Source: Flavonifractor hominis (GTDB lineage: Bacteria > Bacillota > Clostridia > Oscillospirales > Oscillospiraceae). From it: a stretch of 64,000 bases of DNA. Positions within the stretch are counted from its first letter, which is position 1; the number at the start of each line of letters is the position of its first letter. Position numbers and translations under genes: made by a program. Below, piece after piece: positions 1 to 7,079 of this stretch. The notes beneath the pieces are model-generated. The model searched no databases and was not told the DNA's origin. It saw only the letters and a program-made list of their open reading frames with translations. The stretch lies in contig NZ_JBBMFT010000006.1 of the NCBI RefSeq assembly GCF_040095835.1, forward strand, positions 70,075-134,074. The letters are read 5' to 3'.

Positions 1-727
1 TGGGGCGGCAGCCGTAGTTGCGCAGAGAGTCGTACACATCGTTCATACCCTCGGCCACGTGGATGTGGAAACCGGTCATACCGTCGTTGGCCTTTACCAT
101 CTCCTCAAAGGTCTTGTCCGAAATAGTAAACAGGGCGTGGCCGCCGAACATTGCCTTTATCATGTCGTCGTCCTGTTCTTTGACCCATTTAGCAAAGTCG
201 GCGTTCTCCTGGATGGACTGGCGGCACTTCTCCTCGCCGTCCCGCTCGCTGACCTCATAGCACAGATTGGCCCGGATACCCAGCTCCTGACACACGTCCT
301 TAATGGCAAACAGAGAGCCGGGGATCTCACAGAAGGAGGCGTGATGGTCAAAGATGGTGGTCACGCCGTCCCGGATGCAGTCCAGCACCGTGGCATAGGC
401 ACAGGCTCTGGTACCGTCCAGGGTCAGGTGCCGGTCAATGTTCCACCAGGTTCCTTCCAGTACCTCAAGGAAATTGGTGGGATTGTTGCCGGCAATGGAC
501 AGCCCGCGGGCCAGACCGGAATAGATATGGGTGTGTACATTGATGAGTCCGGGCATGATGACACCGCCCTTGGCGTCCACGAATTCCGCATCGGGATATC
601 TGGCCTTGAGTTCAGAAAGAGTACCTACTTCCCGGACAGATTCTCCGTCCAGAACAACGGCACCGTCCTCCAGATAGGGCAGGGCCTCATCCCGCGTGAT
701 CAGCTTTCCGTTTCCCACCAGAAGCAT
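1..727 (-). CDS. ssnA: SsnA-type putative aminohydrolase (3' end outside window)
   Basis: This is an amidohydrolase-superfamily protein of the SsnA group, a family found with selenium-dependent molybdenum hydroxylase and purine-degradation genes; its exact substrate is not settled. About 242 N-terminal residues are visible, beginning MLLVGNGKLITRD. The metal-site signature NVHTHIYSGLARG lies near residues 63-75. Further SsnA-like blocks are GTWWNIDRHLTL, TTIFDHHASF and GIRANLCYEVSERDG. The ATG is preceded by a strong SD (GGAGGA at 735-740). The neighbouring xanthine permease and YheO-type regulator agree with a purine-catabolism role. The C-terminal part of the barrel is cut off by the window edge. 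The family call is from remembered SsnA sequences, not a search. Confidence 0.82.
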   Translation of the reverse strand, partial: MLLVGNGKLITRDEALPYLEDGAVVLDGESVREVGTLSELKARYPDAEFVDAKGGVIMPGLINVHTHIYSGLARGLSIAGNNPTNFLEVLEGTWWNIDRHLTLDGTRACAYATVLDCIRDGVTTIFDHHASFCEIPGSLFAIKDVCQELGIRANLCYEVSERDGEEKCRQSIQENADFAKWVKEQDDDMIKAMFGGHALFTISDKTFEEMVKANDGMTGFHIHVAEGMNDVYDSLRNYGCRP

Positions 728-920
728 AGTTGATTCCTCCTTTAGTTATGGCCCAGTCACAAAAAAAGCGTCCATTCCTCTGGAATGGACGCACCACCGG
801 CGGCCCAAGCACGGAAACGCCAGGTGAATTCAGGTCCATTCAGCCCGTGCGCAAGGCACTCCGTTGCAGCCGCGATTTTGATTGTACTTTGTGAAACCTA
901 CACAGATACCAGCTCTGTTT
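728..920 (-). promoter_or_regulatory. Structured ssnA leader with candidate transcription attenuator
   Basis: The transcript predicted from the promoter at 927-955 has a leader of about 190 nt. It contains a textbook intrinsic terminator at 768-792 (11-bp stem, 3-nt loop) followed by seven U (761-767), only about 34 nt before the ssnA start. An upstream segment (834-841) reads GAAUGGAC in the RNA and could pair with the 5' arm of the terminator (GUCCAUUC), giving a mutually exclusive antiterminator. An outer GCGGC/GCCGC helix (869-873 with 800-804) encloses the upstream part. I do not recognise a known riboswitch class by eye. Confidence 0.6.
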
Positions 921-926
921 GACTTG

Positions 927-955
927 ATAATACCACATAATGTACGGAGATGCAA
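927..955 (-). promoter_or_regulatory. Predicted ssnA promoter
   Basis: On the minus strand, TTGCAT (950-955) and TATTAT (927-932) are separated by 17 bp, a good sigma-A type promoter that would start the ssnA leader near 920. Confidence 0.55.
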
Positions 956-1002
956 GAGAGGGATTTTGAAAAACTAAAAATTTTTCAGGGCATATAATTT
1001 TG

Positions 1003-1030
1003 TTGAATTTATTTCGGGCTGTGGTACAAT
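1003..1030 (+). promoter_or_regulatory. Predicted promoter of the YheO-type regulator
   Basis: TTGAAT (1003-1008) and TACAAT (1025-1030) with a 16-bp spacer lie 38 bp before the start codon of the regulator; the ssnA promoter is divergent and about 50 bp away, so one regulator site could affect both. Confidence 0.55.
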
Positions 1031-1068
1031 AAAAAAGAAAAATAAACCATCGCAAAGGAGGCGCAGAT

Positions 1069-1707
1069 ATGCTGGAGGCATCTTCTCTGCAACTGTTGTT
1101 CCAGCTGGCAAAAGGAATTGCCGGTCAATTCGGGCCAAACTGTGAGGTGGTGGTACACGATCTGGCATCCAATGTACCGGAAAGCTCTATCGTAGCCATT
1201 GAAAACGGCCACGTGACCGGTCGTAAAGTGGGGGACGGACCATCCCATGTGGTGCTGGAGGCTCTGGGGGGCGAGCAGGAAAAGCTGCAGGACCACCTGT
1301 GTTACCTGACCCGGACCAAGGATGGCAAGATTCTTAAGTCCACCACCATTTATATCCGGGATGACGATGGAAAGGCTATCGGAATCTTCGGCATTAACTA
1401 TGACATTACCCTCATGCTGGCCATGGAGGAGATGATCAAGCAGTTTACTGCCACCGAGAAGGAGGAGCGGGAGCCGGAGCCCATTTCCCGCAACGTGTCC
1501 GACCTGCTGGATGAGCTCATCGACCAGAGCGTGAAGCTGGTAGGTAAGCCGGTGGCCCTGATGAACAAGGAGGATAAGGTGAAGGCAGTCCGTTTTCTCA
1601 ATGAGACGGGGGCCTTCCTTATTACCAAAAGCGGCGATAAGGTGTGCAAGTTTTTCGGTATCTCCAAGTACACACTTTACAGCTATATTGACGAAGCGAA
1701 GGAATAA
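1069..1707 (+). CDS. YheO/DauR-type PAS-like and HTH transcriptional regulator
   Basis: A 212-residue cytoplasmic regulator. The first ~120 residues match the YheO-like PAS domain (EVVVHDL, SIVAIENGHVTGR, GKILKSTTIYIRDDDGKAIGIFGINYD). The C-terminus (about 165-210) is the HTH_22 DNA-binding region (KVKAVRFLNETGAFL, VCKFFGISKYTLYSYI). The length is normal for this family, which includes DauR and YheO. An AAGGAG SD sits 8 nt before the ATG. It lies between divergent ssnA and convergent xanthine permease genes, so it is a likely purine-responsive regulator of both; that role is inferred from context, and the ligand cannot be read from the sequence. Confidence 0.85.
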   Translation: MLEASSLQLLFQLAKGIAGQFGPNCEVVVHDLASNVPESSIVAIENGHVTGRKVGDGPSHVVLEALGGEQEKLQDHLCYLTRTKDGKILKSTTIYIRDDDGKAIGIFGINYDITLMLAMEEMIKQFTATEKEEREPEPISRNVSDLLDELIDQSVKLVGKPVALMNKEDKVKAVRFLNETGAFLITKSGDKVCKFFGISKYTLYSYIDEAKE

Positions 1708-1716
1708 GGTGCAAAA

Positions 1717-1743
1717 AAGCCCGGCCATTTGGCCGGGCTTTTG
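1717..1743. terminator. Bidirectional intrinsic terminator
   Basis: A GC-rich 10-bp stem (1717-1726 with 1731-1740) with an ATTT loop is flanked by an A run on the left and a T run on the right, so it can serve both the regulator and the convergent permease. Confidence 0.85.
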
Positions 1744-1744
1744 A

Positions 1745-3076
1745 TTACTTTTTCTCGTCTGGATCTTTGGGCAGCAGCAGGTTGAGCAGGATGGCCATGA
1801 GAGTGGCCACTACTACGGAAGAAGACCCGAATACCGTATTGACCCAAGCGGGGAATCCTTCCCCGCTCAAGCAGCCGGACACCTGGGTAATACCGACACC
1901 TAGGGCAACGGACAGGCCCACCACGGAGCTTTTGCGGGGAGTAAAGCCCCCTTCGGTGATCATACGGATGCCCGTCATGGTAATGGTGGCGAACACCGAA
2001 ATGGTGGCGCCGCCGATGACGCACTGGGGAATGGTGGTGAGCAGGGAGGCAAACTTGGGCACCAGTCCGGCCACCAAGAGGATGAGGGCCGCCAGGGCGA
2101 AGACCGCACGGTTGATGACCTTGTTTACCGTAACGATACCAACATTCTGGCTGTAGGTAGCGGCGGGCAGACCGCCGAAGAAAGCGCCCAAAATGCTCAT
2201 TACGCCCTGTCCTACGATGCCGCCGGACAGCTCCCGGTTGGTAGGCATACGGTCCATACCGCCCATGGTGGTGGAGCTGAGGTCGCCGATGGTCTGTACT
2301 GCGTTGACCACATAGACGATGCCGAGGGACACACAGGCGGCCGGAACGAATTTAATCTCGAACGGCATGAACCGGGGCAGGGCAAACCAAGCCGAGCTTC
2401 CCACGCCGGACAGGTCCACAATTCCCAAAAAGTAGGCGATGATGTAGCCTACAATCATTCCAATGAGGATGGCGCCCAGTTTGAAAATGCCCTTGGTAAA
2501 GTTGCTCAGAATCACCACTACGGCCAGTGTGATGAGAGCAACCACCCAGCTTTTCACATTGCCGAACCACTCGGTACCAGCACCACCGGCCATATATTTG
2601 ACCGCTGTGGGATAGAGAGACAGACCGATGGTAAAGATCACTGTACCGGTGACCAGAGGCGGGAACAGGGGGCGAATCCATTTAACAAAGATGCCGAATA
2701 CGATGGCCACGATGCCGCCCACGATTTCGGCGCCCAAGATGGTGGCCAGGTCAAATTCTGCGCCGATGGCCTGGAGGGTGGGGATGTAAGCGAAACTAAT
2801 GCCCATGATGACGGGCAGACCCGCGCCAATGCGTCCGAAGATGGGGAAGAGCTGAAGCAGGGTGGCCAGAGCTGTCAGCACCAGAGAAACCTGGATCATC
2901 AGGATCTTGTCCGCTTCAGACAGGCCGCAGGTATTGGCGATCAGGATCGCTGGGGTGATAATGCCGACCACAGCGGCTACCACATGTTGCAGTCCAAGCG
3001 GGATCAGTTGTCCAGCCTGGGGGATGCCGCGCCACTGAAAGACCACATCAGAGCCGCGGGGAGTCGTTTTGTCCAC
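1745..3076 (-). CDS. Uracil-xanthine permease (NCS2 family)
   Basis: An integral membrane nucleobase transporter of 443 residues with 12-14 hydrophobic segments, usual for NCS2. Family hallmarks visible are QLIPLGLQHVVAAVVGIITPAIL near the N-terminus, PVIMGISFAYIPTL, the SLSTTT-like NAVQTIGDLSSTTMG region, and NVGIVTVNKVINR. I chose a GTG start at 3076 (VDKTTPRG) because it follows a good SD (GAGGTGAT); a longer reading would place the SD inside the coding region. Substrate is probably xanthine or another purine, because ssnA and a YheO-type regulator are adjacent, but uracil cannot be excluded from sequence alone. Confidence 0.88.
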   Translation of the reverse strand: MDKTTPRGSDVVFQWRGIPQAGQLIPLGLQHVVAAVVGIITPAILIANTCGLSEADKILMIQVSLVLTALATLLQLFPIFGRIGAGLPVIMGISFAYIPTLQAIGAEFDLATILGAEIVGGIVAIVFGIFVKWIRPLFPPLVTGTVIFTIGLSLYPTAVKYMAGGAGTEWFGNVKSWVVALITLAVVVILSNFTKGIFKLGAILIGMIVGYIIAYFLGIVDLSGVGSSAWFALPRFMPFEIKFVPAACVSLGIVYVVNAVQTIGDLSSTTMGGMDRMPTNRELSGGIVGQGVMSILGAFFGGLPAATYSQNVGIVTVNKVINRAVFALAALILLVAGLVPKFASLLTTIPQCVIGGATISVFATITMTGIRMITEGGFTPRKSSVVGLSVALGVGITQVSGCLSGEGFPAWVNTVFGSSSVVVATLMAILLNLLLPKDPDEKK

Positions 3077-3129
3077 TCCAATCACCTCACAAAAAATTTT
3101 TAGCACAAACTGTTTTTTTGTTTAATCAA

Positions 3130-3158
3130 ACTATATACCATTTGCGCGTCCGATGCAA
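3130..3158 (-). promoter_or_regulatory. Predicted xanthine permease promoter
   Basis: Minus strand TTGCAT (3153-3158) and TATAGT (3130-3135) with a 17-bp spacer, about 50 bp before the permease start. Confidence 0.55.
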
Positions 3159-3256
3159 GTAAAATGTAATGAGGAAATGGAAAAAAAGACAGGGTATTTT
3201 TGTATAAAATGTCTGCCGTGGAGGCATGGCCAGCAGAGGAAAAATCAAAAAAACGC

Positions 3257-3285
3257 TTGCAATCAAGGGGGAAATGTGATACGAT
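3257..3285 (+). promoter_or_regulatory. Predicted secG promoter
   Basis: TTGCAA (3257-3262) and TACGAT (3280-3285) with a 17-bp spacer. The resulting ~85-nt leader to secG holds no feature I recognise. The rest of the gap 3077-3374 contains only this and the divergent permease promoter. Confidence 0.55.
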
Positions 3286-3374
3286 AAAAGCCACGTTTAA
3301 GGAGTGGCGCGGGATTTTTGCGCCCGGAGATAGAACAAAAACGCCCTGTAGCGGGGCCGAAAGGACGATGTAGC

Positions 3375-3611
3375 GTGAGTATCCCTCAGCTGATTTTGAG
3401 CATTGTGGACGTAGCTGCCGCGATTTTCCTGATTGCCGTGGTGCTGCTTCAGTCTGGTAAGAGCGCAGGCCTGTCCGGCGCCATCGCCGGTGTGGCGGAC
3501 ACCTTTATGGCCAAGAACAAGGCCAAGACCTGGGACGCCAAGCTGGCCAAGATGACCAAGTGGGTGGCCATCGGCTTTGTGGTCATTACGTTTGTAATGT
3601 GCCTGATCTAA
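3375..3611 (+). CDS. secG: Protein-export membrane protein SecG
   Basis: A small membrane subunit of the Sec translocon, 78 residues, with two transmembrane helices (about 5-25 and 57-75). The cytoplasmic loop carries the family-typical QSGKSAGLSGAIAG segment and TFMAKNKAKTWDAKLAKMTK. I place the start at a GTG (MSIPQLIL...) preceded by AAGGA about 10 nt upstream; this gives the normal SecG length, whereas the longer open frame begins in poorly conserved leader. secG followed by rnr is a common Firmicutes order, which supports the call. Confidence 0.9.
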   Translation: MSIPQLILSIVDVAAAIFLIAVVLLQSGKSAGLSGAIAGVADTFMAKNKAKTWDAKLAKMTKWVAIGFVVITFVMCLI

Positions 3612-3622
3612 ACACGCGAACA

Positions 3623-3656
3623 AAACGCCTTCCCGGCCGGGAAGGCGTTTTTGTTT
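3623..3656 (+). terminator. Intrinsic terminator after secG
   Basis: Stem AACGCCTTCC / GGAAGGCGTT with a short CGGCC loop followed by TTTTTGTTTTT. Confidence 0.85.
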
Positions 3657-3704
3657 TTATATTAGTGTGTTATAATAGGAAAAAACGGGGAAAGGATTTC
3701 TTAT

Positions 3705-5765
3705 ATGAAACAAGAAAAGGAAGTCGGAGGGGTAACTGGCATTTATCAGGCCACCAGCCGCGGATTTGGCTTTGTGACGCCGGAGGGTGCCGTGGGTCGG
3801 GAAGAGGACTATTTTATCCCACCCCGGGCAGAGGGAGGCGCCTGGAACGGTGACAGAGTCCGAATCTGTCCCGAGGAAGAACAATCCGAAAGCGGCGCCA
3901 GGCGTACCGCACGGATCACCGCAGTGCTGGAGCGAGCCAACAAGACGGTGACGGGTGTGCTCAGCAAGCACAATCGGGAGCTCTGGCTCAAGCCGGACAG
4001 TGAACGCCTGCCCGGAGCCATTCAGGTAATGACCAAACGGCGGGGCATCCGGGCAGGGGATCGGGCTGCTGTGGCCATCGTGAGTTTTGGCGGCGGAAAG
4101 CGTCCTCCGATGGGGACCCTGCGGGAGGTATTTGGCCCCGCGGGAGACCGGGCCAGTTCCGTGGCCGCCCTGCTTTACCAGTATGAGATCCACCCGGAGT
4201 TCCCTGACGCTGTACAGGCAGAGGCCCAGGCGGCACCCCAGACGGTGGAGGCGGGGGCCTTGGATGGAAGGTTGGACCTGCGGGGAGAGACCATCATTAC
4301 CATCGATGGGGCTGCCTCCAAAGATCTGGATGACGCGGTGAGCCTGAAGCGGGATGAACAGGGCTGCTGGGTTCTGGGGGTCCATATTGCCGATGTGAGC
4401 CATTATGTCACCGCCGGTTCTGCCCTGGATCTGGAGGCTTGGGAACGGGGGACCTCCGTGTATTTTGCCGATCAGGTGGTGCCCATGCTGCCCAGGGAAC
4501 TGTCCAACGGCATCTGTTCCCTCAATCCGCAGGTAGATCGGTTGGCTCTGTCCTGTATCATGACGCTGGGAGAGGACGGAGCAGTGGTGGAGCACACCAT
4601 TGCCAAAAGCGTCATTCGGACAACGGAGCGGATGACCTATGAAGACTGCAATGTGCTGCTGGCCCACGGGGACGACGCCCTGGCGGAGCGGTACAGAGAT
4701 ATCCTGCCCATGCTGGAGGCTATGGCGGCCCTGGCCAGAGTGCTGGAGAGCCGGCGGCGGAGGCGGGGAAGTCTGGATCTGGACACCCGAGAGAGCTATG
4801 TGGTGTGCGATGAGACGGGCACGCCGGTAGAGGTGCGTACCCGCACCCAGGGGGAGAGCGAGGCGCTCATTGAGTCCTTTATGCTGGCGGCCAATGAGTG
4901 TGTGGCCGAGCACCTCAACCGTCTGGAGCAGCCCTGTGTCTACCGGGTCCATGAAAAGCCCTCTCTGGACAAGACCGAGACGCTGCGGGCTATGCTGGCG
5001 CCCCTGGGCTATGACCTGAAGCAGGCCGACGGACCTTCGCTGCAAAAACTGCTGGATACGGCCAAAGGTACACCTGAGGAGGCTGCTGTGGCCATGATGG
5101 TGCTCCGCTCACTGATGAAGGCTCGGTATGATACCCAAAATCTGGGACACTTTGGGCTGGCGGCTCCTTATTATTGTCACTTCACCTCTCCCATCCGCCG
5201 GTATCCAGACTTAATGGTCCATCGTATTCTCACTGCTCTGCTGGAGGGAAAGCTTTCTGTCGGGACCGCCAAACGGCTGGCTGCAGCGGCGGAAAAGGCG
5301 GCCGTCCAGTCCTCTCAGCGGGAGCTGGCGGCTCAGGCCGCCGAGCGGGAGATCGAAAAGCGCTATATGGCCGAATTTATGCAGAGCCATGTGGGAGAGC
5401 ACTTTACCGGCACGGTATCCGGCGTGACACGTTTCGGACTGTTTGTCCTGCTCTCCAGCGGAGTTGAGGGGCTGCTGCCGGTAGAGAATTTGCCCGGCCG
5501 GGGCTATCACTACGATGAGCTCCACCTTACCCTGAGCGAGGAGGGAGGACAAGAGCGCTATACCTTCGGCATGCCGATGGAAGTGGTTTGCGCTGCCGCC
5601 GACCCCTCCAGCGGACAGATCGACTTTGTCCTGCCCGGCAGTACGCTACAGGCACGCCCGACCCGCCGGGAGAGCAAACGGGAGAATCCGCCCACACCAC
5701 GAAAAGAACGGCAGAAACGAGCCATGCATGTACCCAAAGGGCGAAAGGGACGAAAAAAGCGATGA
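3705..5765 (+). CDS. rnr: Ribonuclease R (3'-5' exoribonuclease)
   Basis: Processive 3'-5' exoribonuclease of the RNB/VacB family, 686 residues. In order: an N-terminal OB/cold-shock region (GIYQATSRGFGFVTPE, residues ~13-28), a second CSD, the RNB catalytic domain with IDGAASKDLDDAVSLK (metal-binding Asp cluster, about 203-218) and FGLAAPYYCHFTSPIRRYPDLMVHR (about 484-508), an S1 domain (GEHFTGTVSGVTRFGLFVLL, from ~565), and a short basic tail (RKERQKRAMHVPKGRKGRKKR). Somewhat shorter than E. coli RNase R. The ATG has GGGGAAAGGA upstream, and a TATAAT (3671-3676) with a weak -35 suggests its own promoter. It follows secG; the usual smpB is not next to it here. Confidence 0.93.
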   Translation: MKQEKEVGGVTGIYQATSRGFGFVTPEGAVGREEDYFIPPRAEGGAWNGDRVRICPEEEQSESGARRTARITAVLERANKTVTGVLSKHNRELWLKPDSERLPGAIQVMTKRRGIRAGDRAAVAIVSFGGGKRPPMGTLREVFGPAGDRASSVAALLYQYEIHPEFPDAVQAEAQAAPQTVEAGALDGRLDLRGETIITIDGAASKDLDDAVSLKRDEQGCWVLGVHIADVSHYVTAGSALDLEAWERGTSVYFADQVVPMLPRELSNGICSLNPQVDRLALSCIMTLGEDGAVVEHTIAKSVIRTTERMTYEDCNVLLAHGDDALAERYRDILPMLEAMAALARVLESRRRRRGSLDLDTRESYVVCDETGTPVEVRTRTQGESEALIESFMLAANECVAEHLNRLEQPCVYRVHEKPSLDKTETLRAMLAPLGYDLKQADGPSLQKLLDTAKGTPEEAAVAMMVLRSLMKARYDTQNLGHFGLAAPYYCHFTSPIRRYPDLMVHRILTALLEGKLSVGTAKRLAAAAEKAAVQSSQRELAAQAAEREIEKRYMAEFMQSHVGEHFTGTVSGVTRFGLFVLLSSGVEGLLPVENLPGRGYHYDELHLTLSEEGGQERYTFGMPMEVVCAAADPSSGQIDFVLPGSTLQARPTRRESKRENPPTPRKERQKRAMHVPKGRKGRKKR

Positions 5766-7033
5766 CAAAATGTAATTTTGTATTAGCTTTATTGCTTGGA
5801 GTATTTGTTTTTGCTGCCGGATGCAGCGTACAGCCCGATGCTGTTCCAACACCGAGTCCCACACCGGTGGTGACGGTTTCTCCTGAGCCTGTACCCGAAC
5901 CCGAACCAACGCCTACTCCTGACCCAGCGGAGGAACGATTGGCCGGGCTGAGTGTGGAACAAAAGGTAGGGCAGCTCCTGGTGGCTGGAATCGAGGGGAC
6001 GCAGCCGGGAGAGGACGCGGTGCAGGCCATACAGAACTATCAGGTGGGAGGCGTTATCCTCTTTGGACGAAATGTGGAGAGCGTCGGGCAGCTGTGTGCG
6101 CTTACCAATGGCCTGAAGCAGCTCAACGGGGAACATATCCCTCTCTTCCTTTGTGTCGACCAGGAGGGCGGCCGGGTGGACCGGATGCCGCCGGAAGTGG
6201 TTCGCACGCCCAGCGCTTGGCAGGTGGGGGAAACGTTGGATCCAGAGGGAGTTGGCACCGCCTATGGTGCGCTTTTGGCGGAGGAGTGCGAGGCGTTTGG
6301 CTTTAATGTAAATTTTGCTCCTTGTCTGGATATCTGGTCTAACCCTGAGAATACAGTCATCGGTGACCGGGCCTTTTCAAATGATGGGGAGTGGACGGCT
6401 CTGTTTGGTCAGTGCGCAGTGGAGGGAATCCAGAAGGAGAAAAATGTGGTTCCAGTGATCAAGCATTTCCCTGGCCATGGGGATACGGCGGTGGACTCCC
6501 ATGAGGCGCTGCCTGTGGTAAGCAAGACGCTGGACGAGCTGAGGCAAAGTGAGTTAATGCCTTTTGAGATGGCGCTCCATCCGGAACGGTACACCGGGGG
6601 CACAGCTGCGCCTGCCGTTATGGTAGGACACATTCGGATGGACGGAGTGGACCCCAATGTTCCGGCGACCCTCTCCAACAAGGTGGTCACTAAGCTGCTG
6701 CGTGAAGAAATTGGGTTTGACGGGGTGGTGTTTACCGACGATCTGACGATGAAGGCCATCACGGATGCTTACGGTGTGGGTGACGCCGCCGTGCGGGCGG
6801 TGGAGGCGGGATGCGACGTGCTGTTGGTGTGCCATGGGGAAGAAAATCTGACACTGGCGCGCGAAGCCCTGCTGGAGGCTGTAGAGAGTGGACGGATCTC
6901 CGATGCACGCTTGGATAAGAGTGTGTGCCGCATCCTGAAACTGAAACAGATCTATGGTCTCAACGCTGTACTAGTGGAGACGCCTGATTTGGATGCACTG
7001 AATGAGCGGATCGAAACTCTTCTGGAAGCATAA
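5762..7033 (+). CDS. GH3 beta-N-acetylhexosaminidase-like lipoprotein (NagZ type)
   Basis: A surface lipoprotein of the glycoside hydrolase 3 family, 423 residues. The signal peptide ends in a lipobox FAAGC (Cys21), followed by a Pro/Thr-rich linker. The catalytic domain shows KVGQLLVAGIEG, FLCVDQEGGRVDRM, the NagZ signature KHFPGHGDTAVDSH (His/Asp dyad) and GVVFTDDLTM with the nucleophile Asp. It would remove N-acetylhexosamine from muropeptides or glycoconjugates outside the membrane. The ATG overlaps the rnr stop codon (ATGA), implying translational coupling; I chose it because it gives a perfect lipoprotein signal. Substrate assignment within GH3 is inferred from the NagZ signature. Confidence 0.88.
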   Translation: MTKCNFVLALLLGVFVFAAGCSVQPDAVPTPSPTPVVTVSPEPVPEPEPTPTPDPAEERLAGLSVEQKVGQLLVAGIEGTQPGEDAVQAIQNYQVGGVILFGRNVESVGQLCALTNGLKQLNGEHIPLFLCVDQEGGRVDRMPPEVVRTPSAWQVGETLDPEGVGTAYGALLAEECEAFGFNVNFAPCLDIWSNPENTVIGDRAFSNDGEWTALFGQCAVEGIQKEKNVVPVIKHFPGHGDTAVDSHEALPVVSKTLDELRQSELMPFEMALHPERYTGGTAAPAVMVGHIRMDGVDPNVPATLSNKVVTKLLREEIGFDGVVFTDDLTMKAITDAYGVGDAAVRAVEAGCDVLLVCHGEENLTLAREALLEAVESGRISDARLDKSVCRILKLKQIYGLNAVLVETPDLDALNERIETLLEA

Positions 7034-7077
7034 AAGAAGCACCCCACATGTCAGCTGACACGTGGGGTGCTTCTTTG
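7034..7077. terminator. Bidirectional terminator
   Basis: A long near-perfect inverted repeat (AAGAAGCACCCCAC ... GTGGGGTGCTTCTT) between the convergent GH3 and SLH-protein genes, flanked by A and T runs. Confidence 0.8.
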
Positions 7078-7079
7078 AT

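Noticed and set aside
59..733. 224-codon plus-strand open frame at the left edge
   Set aside because: Antisense to ssnA, whose minus-strand translation has clear family blocks.
3657..5045. A 462-codon minus-strand open frame
   Set aside because: Antisense to the rnr catalytic domain.
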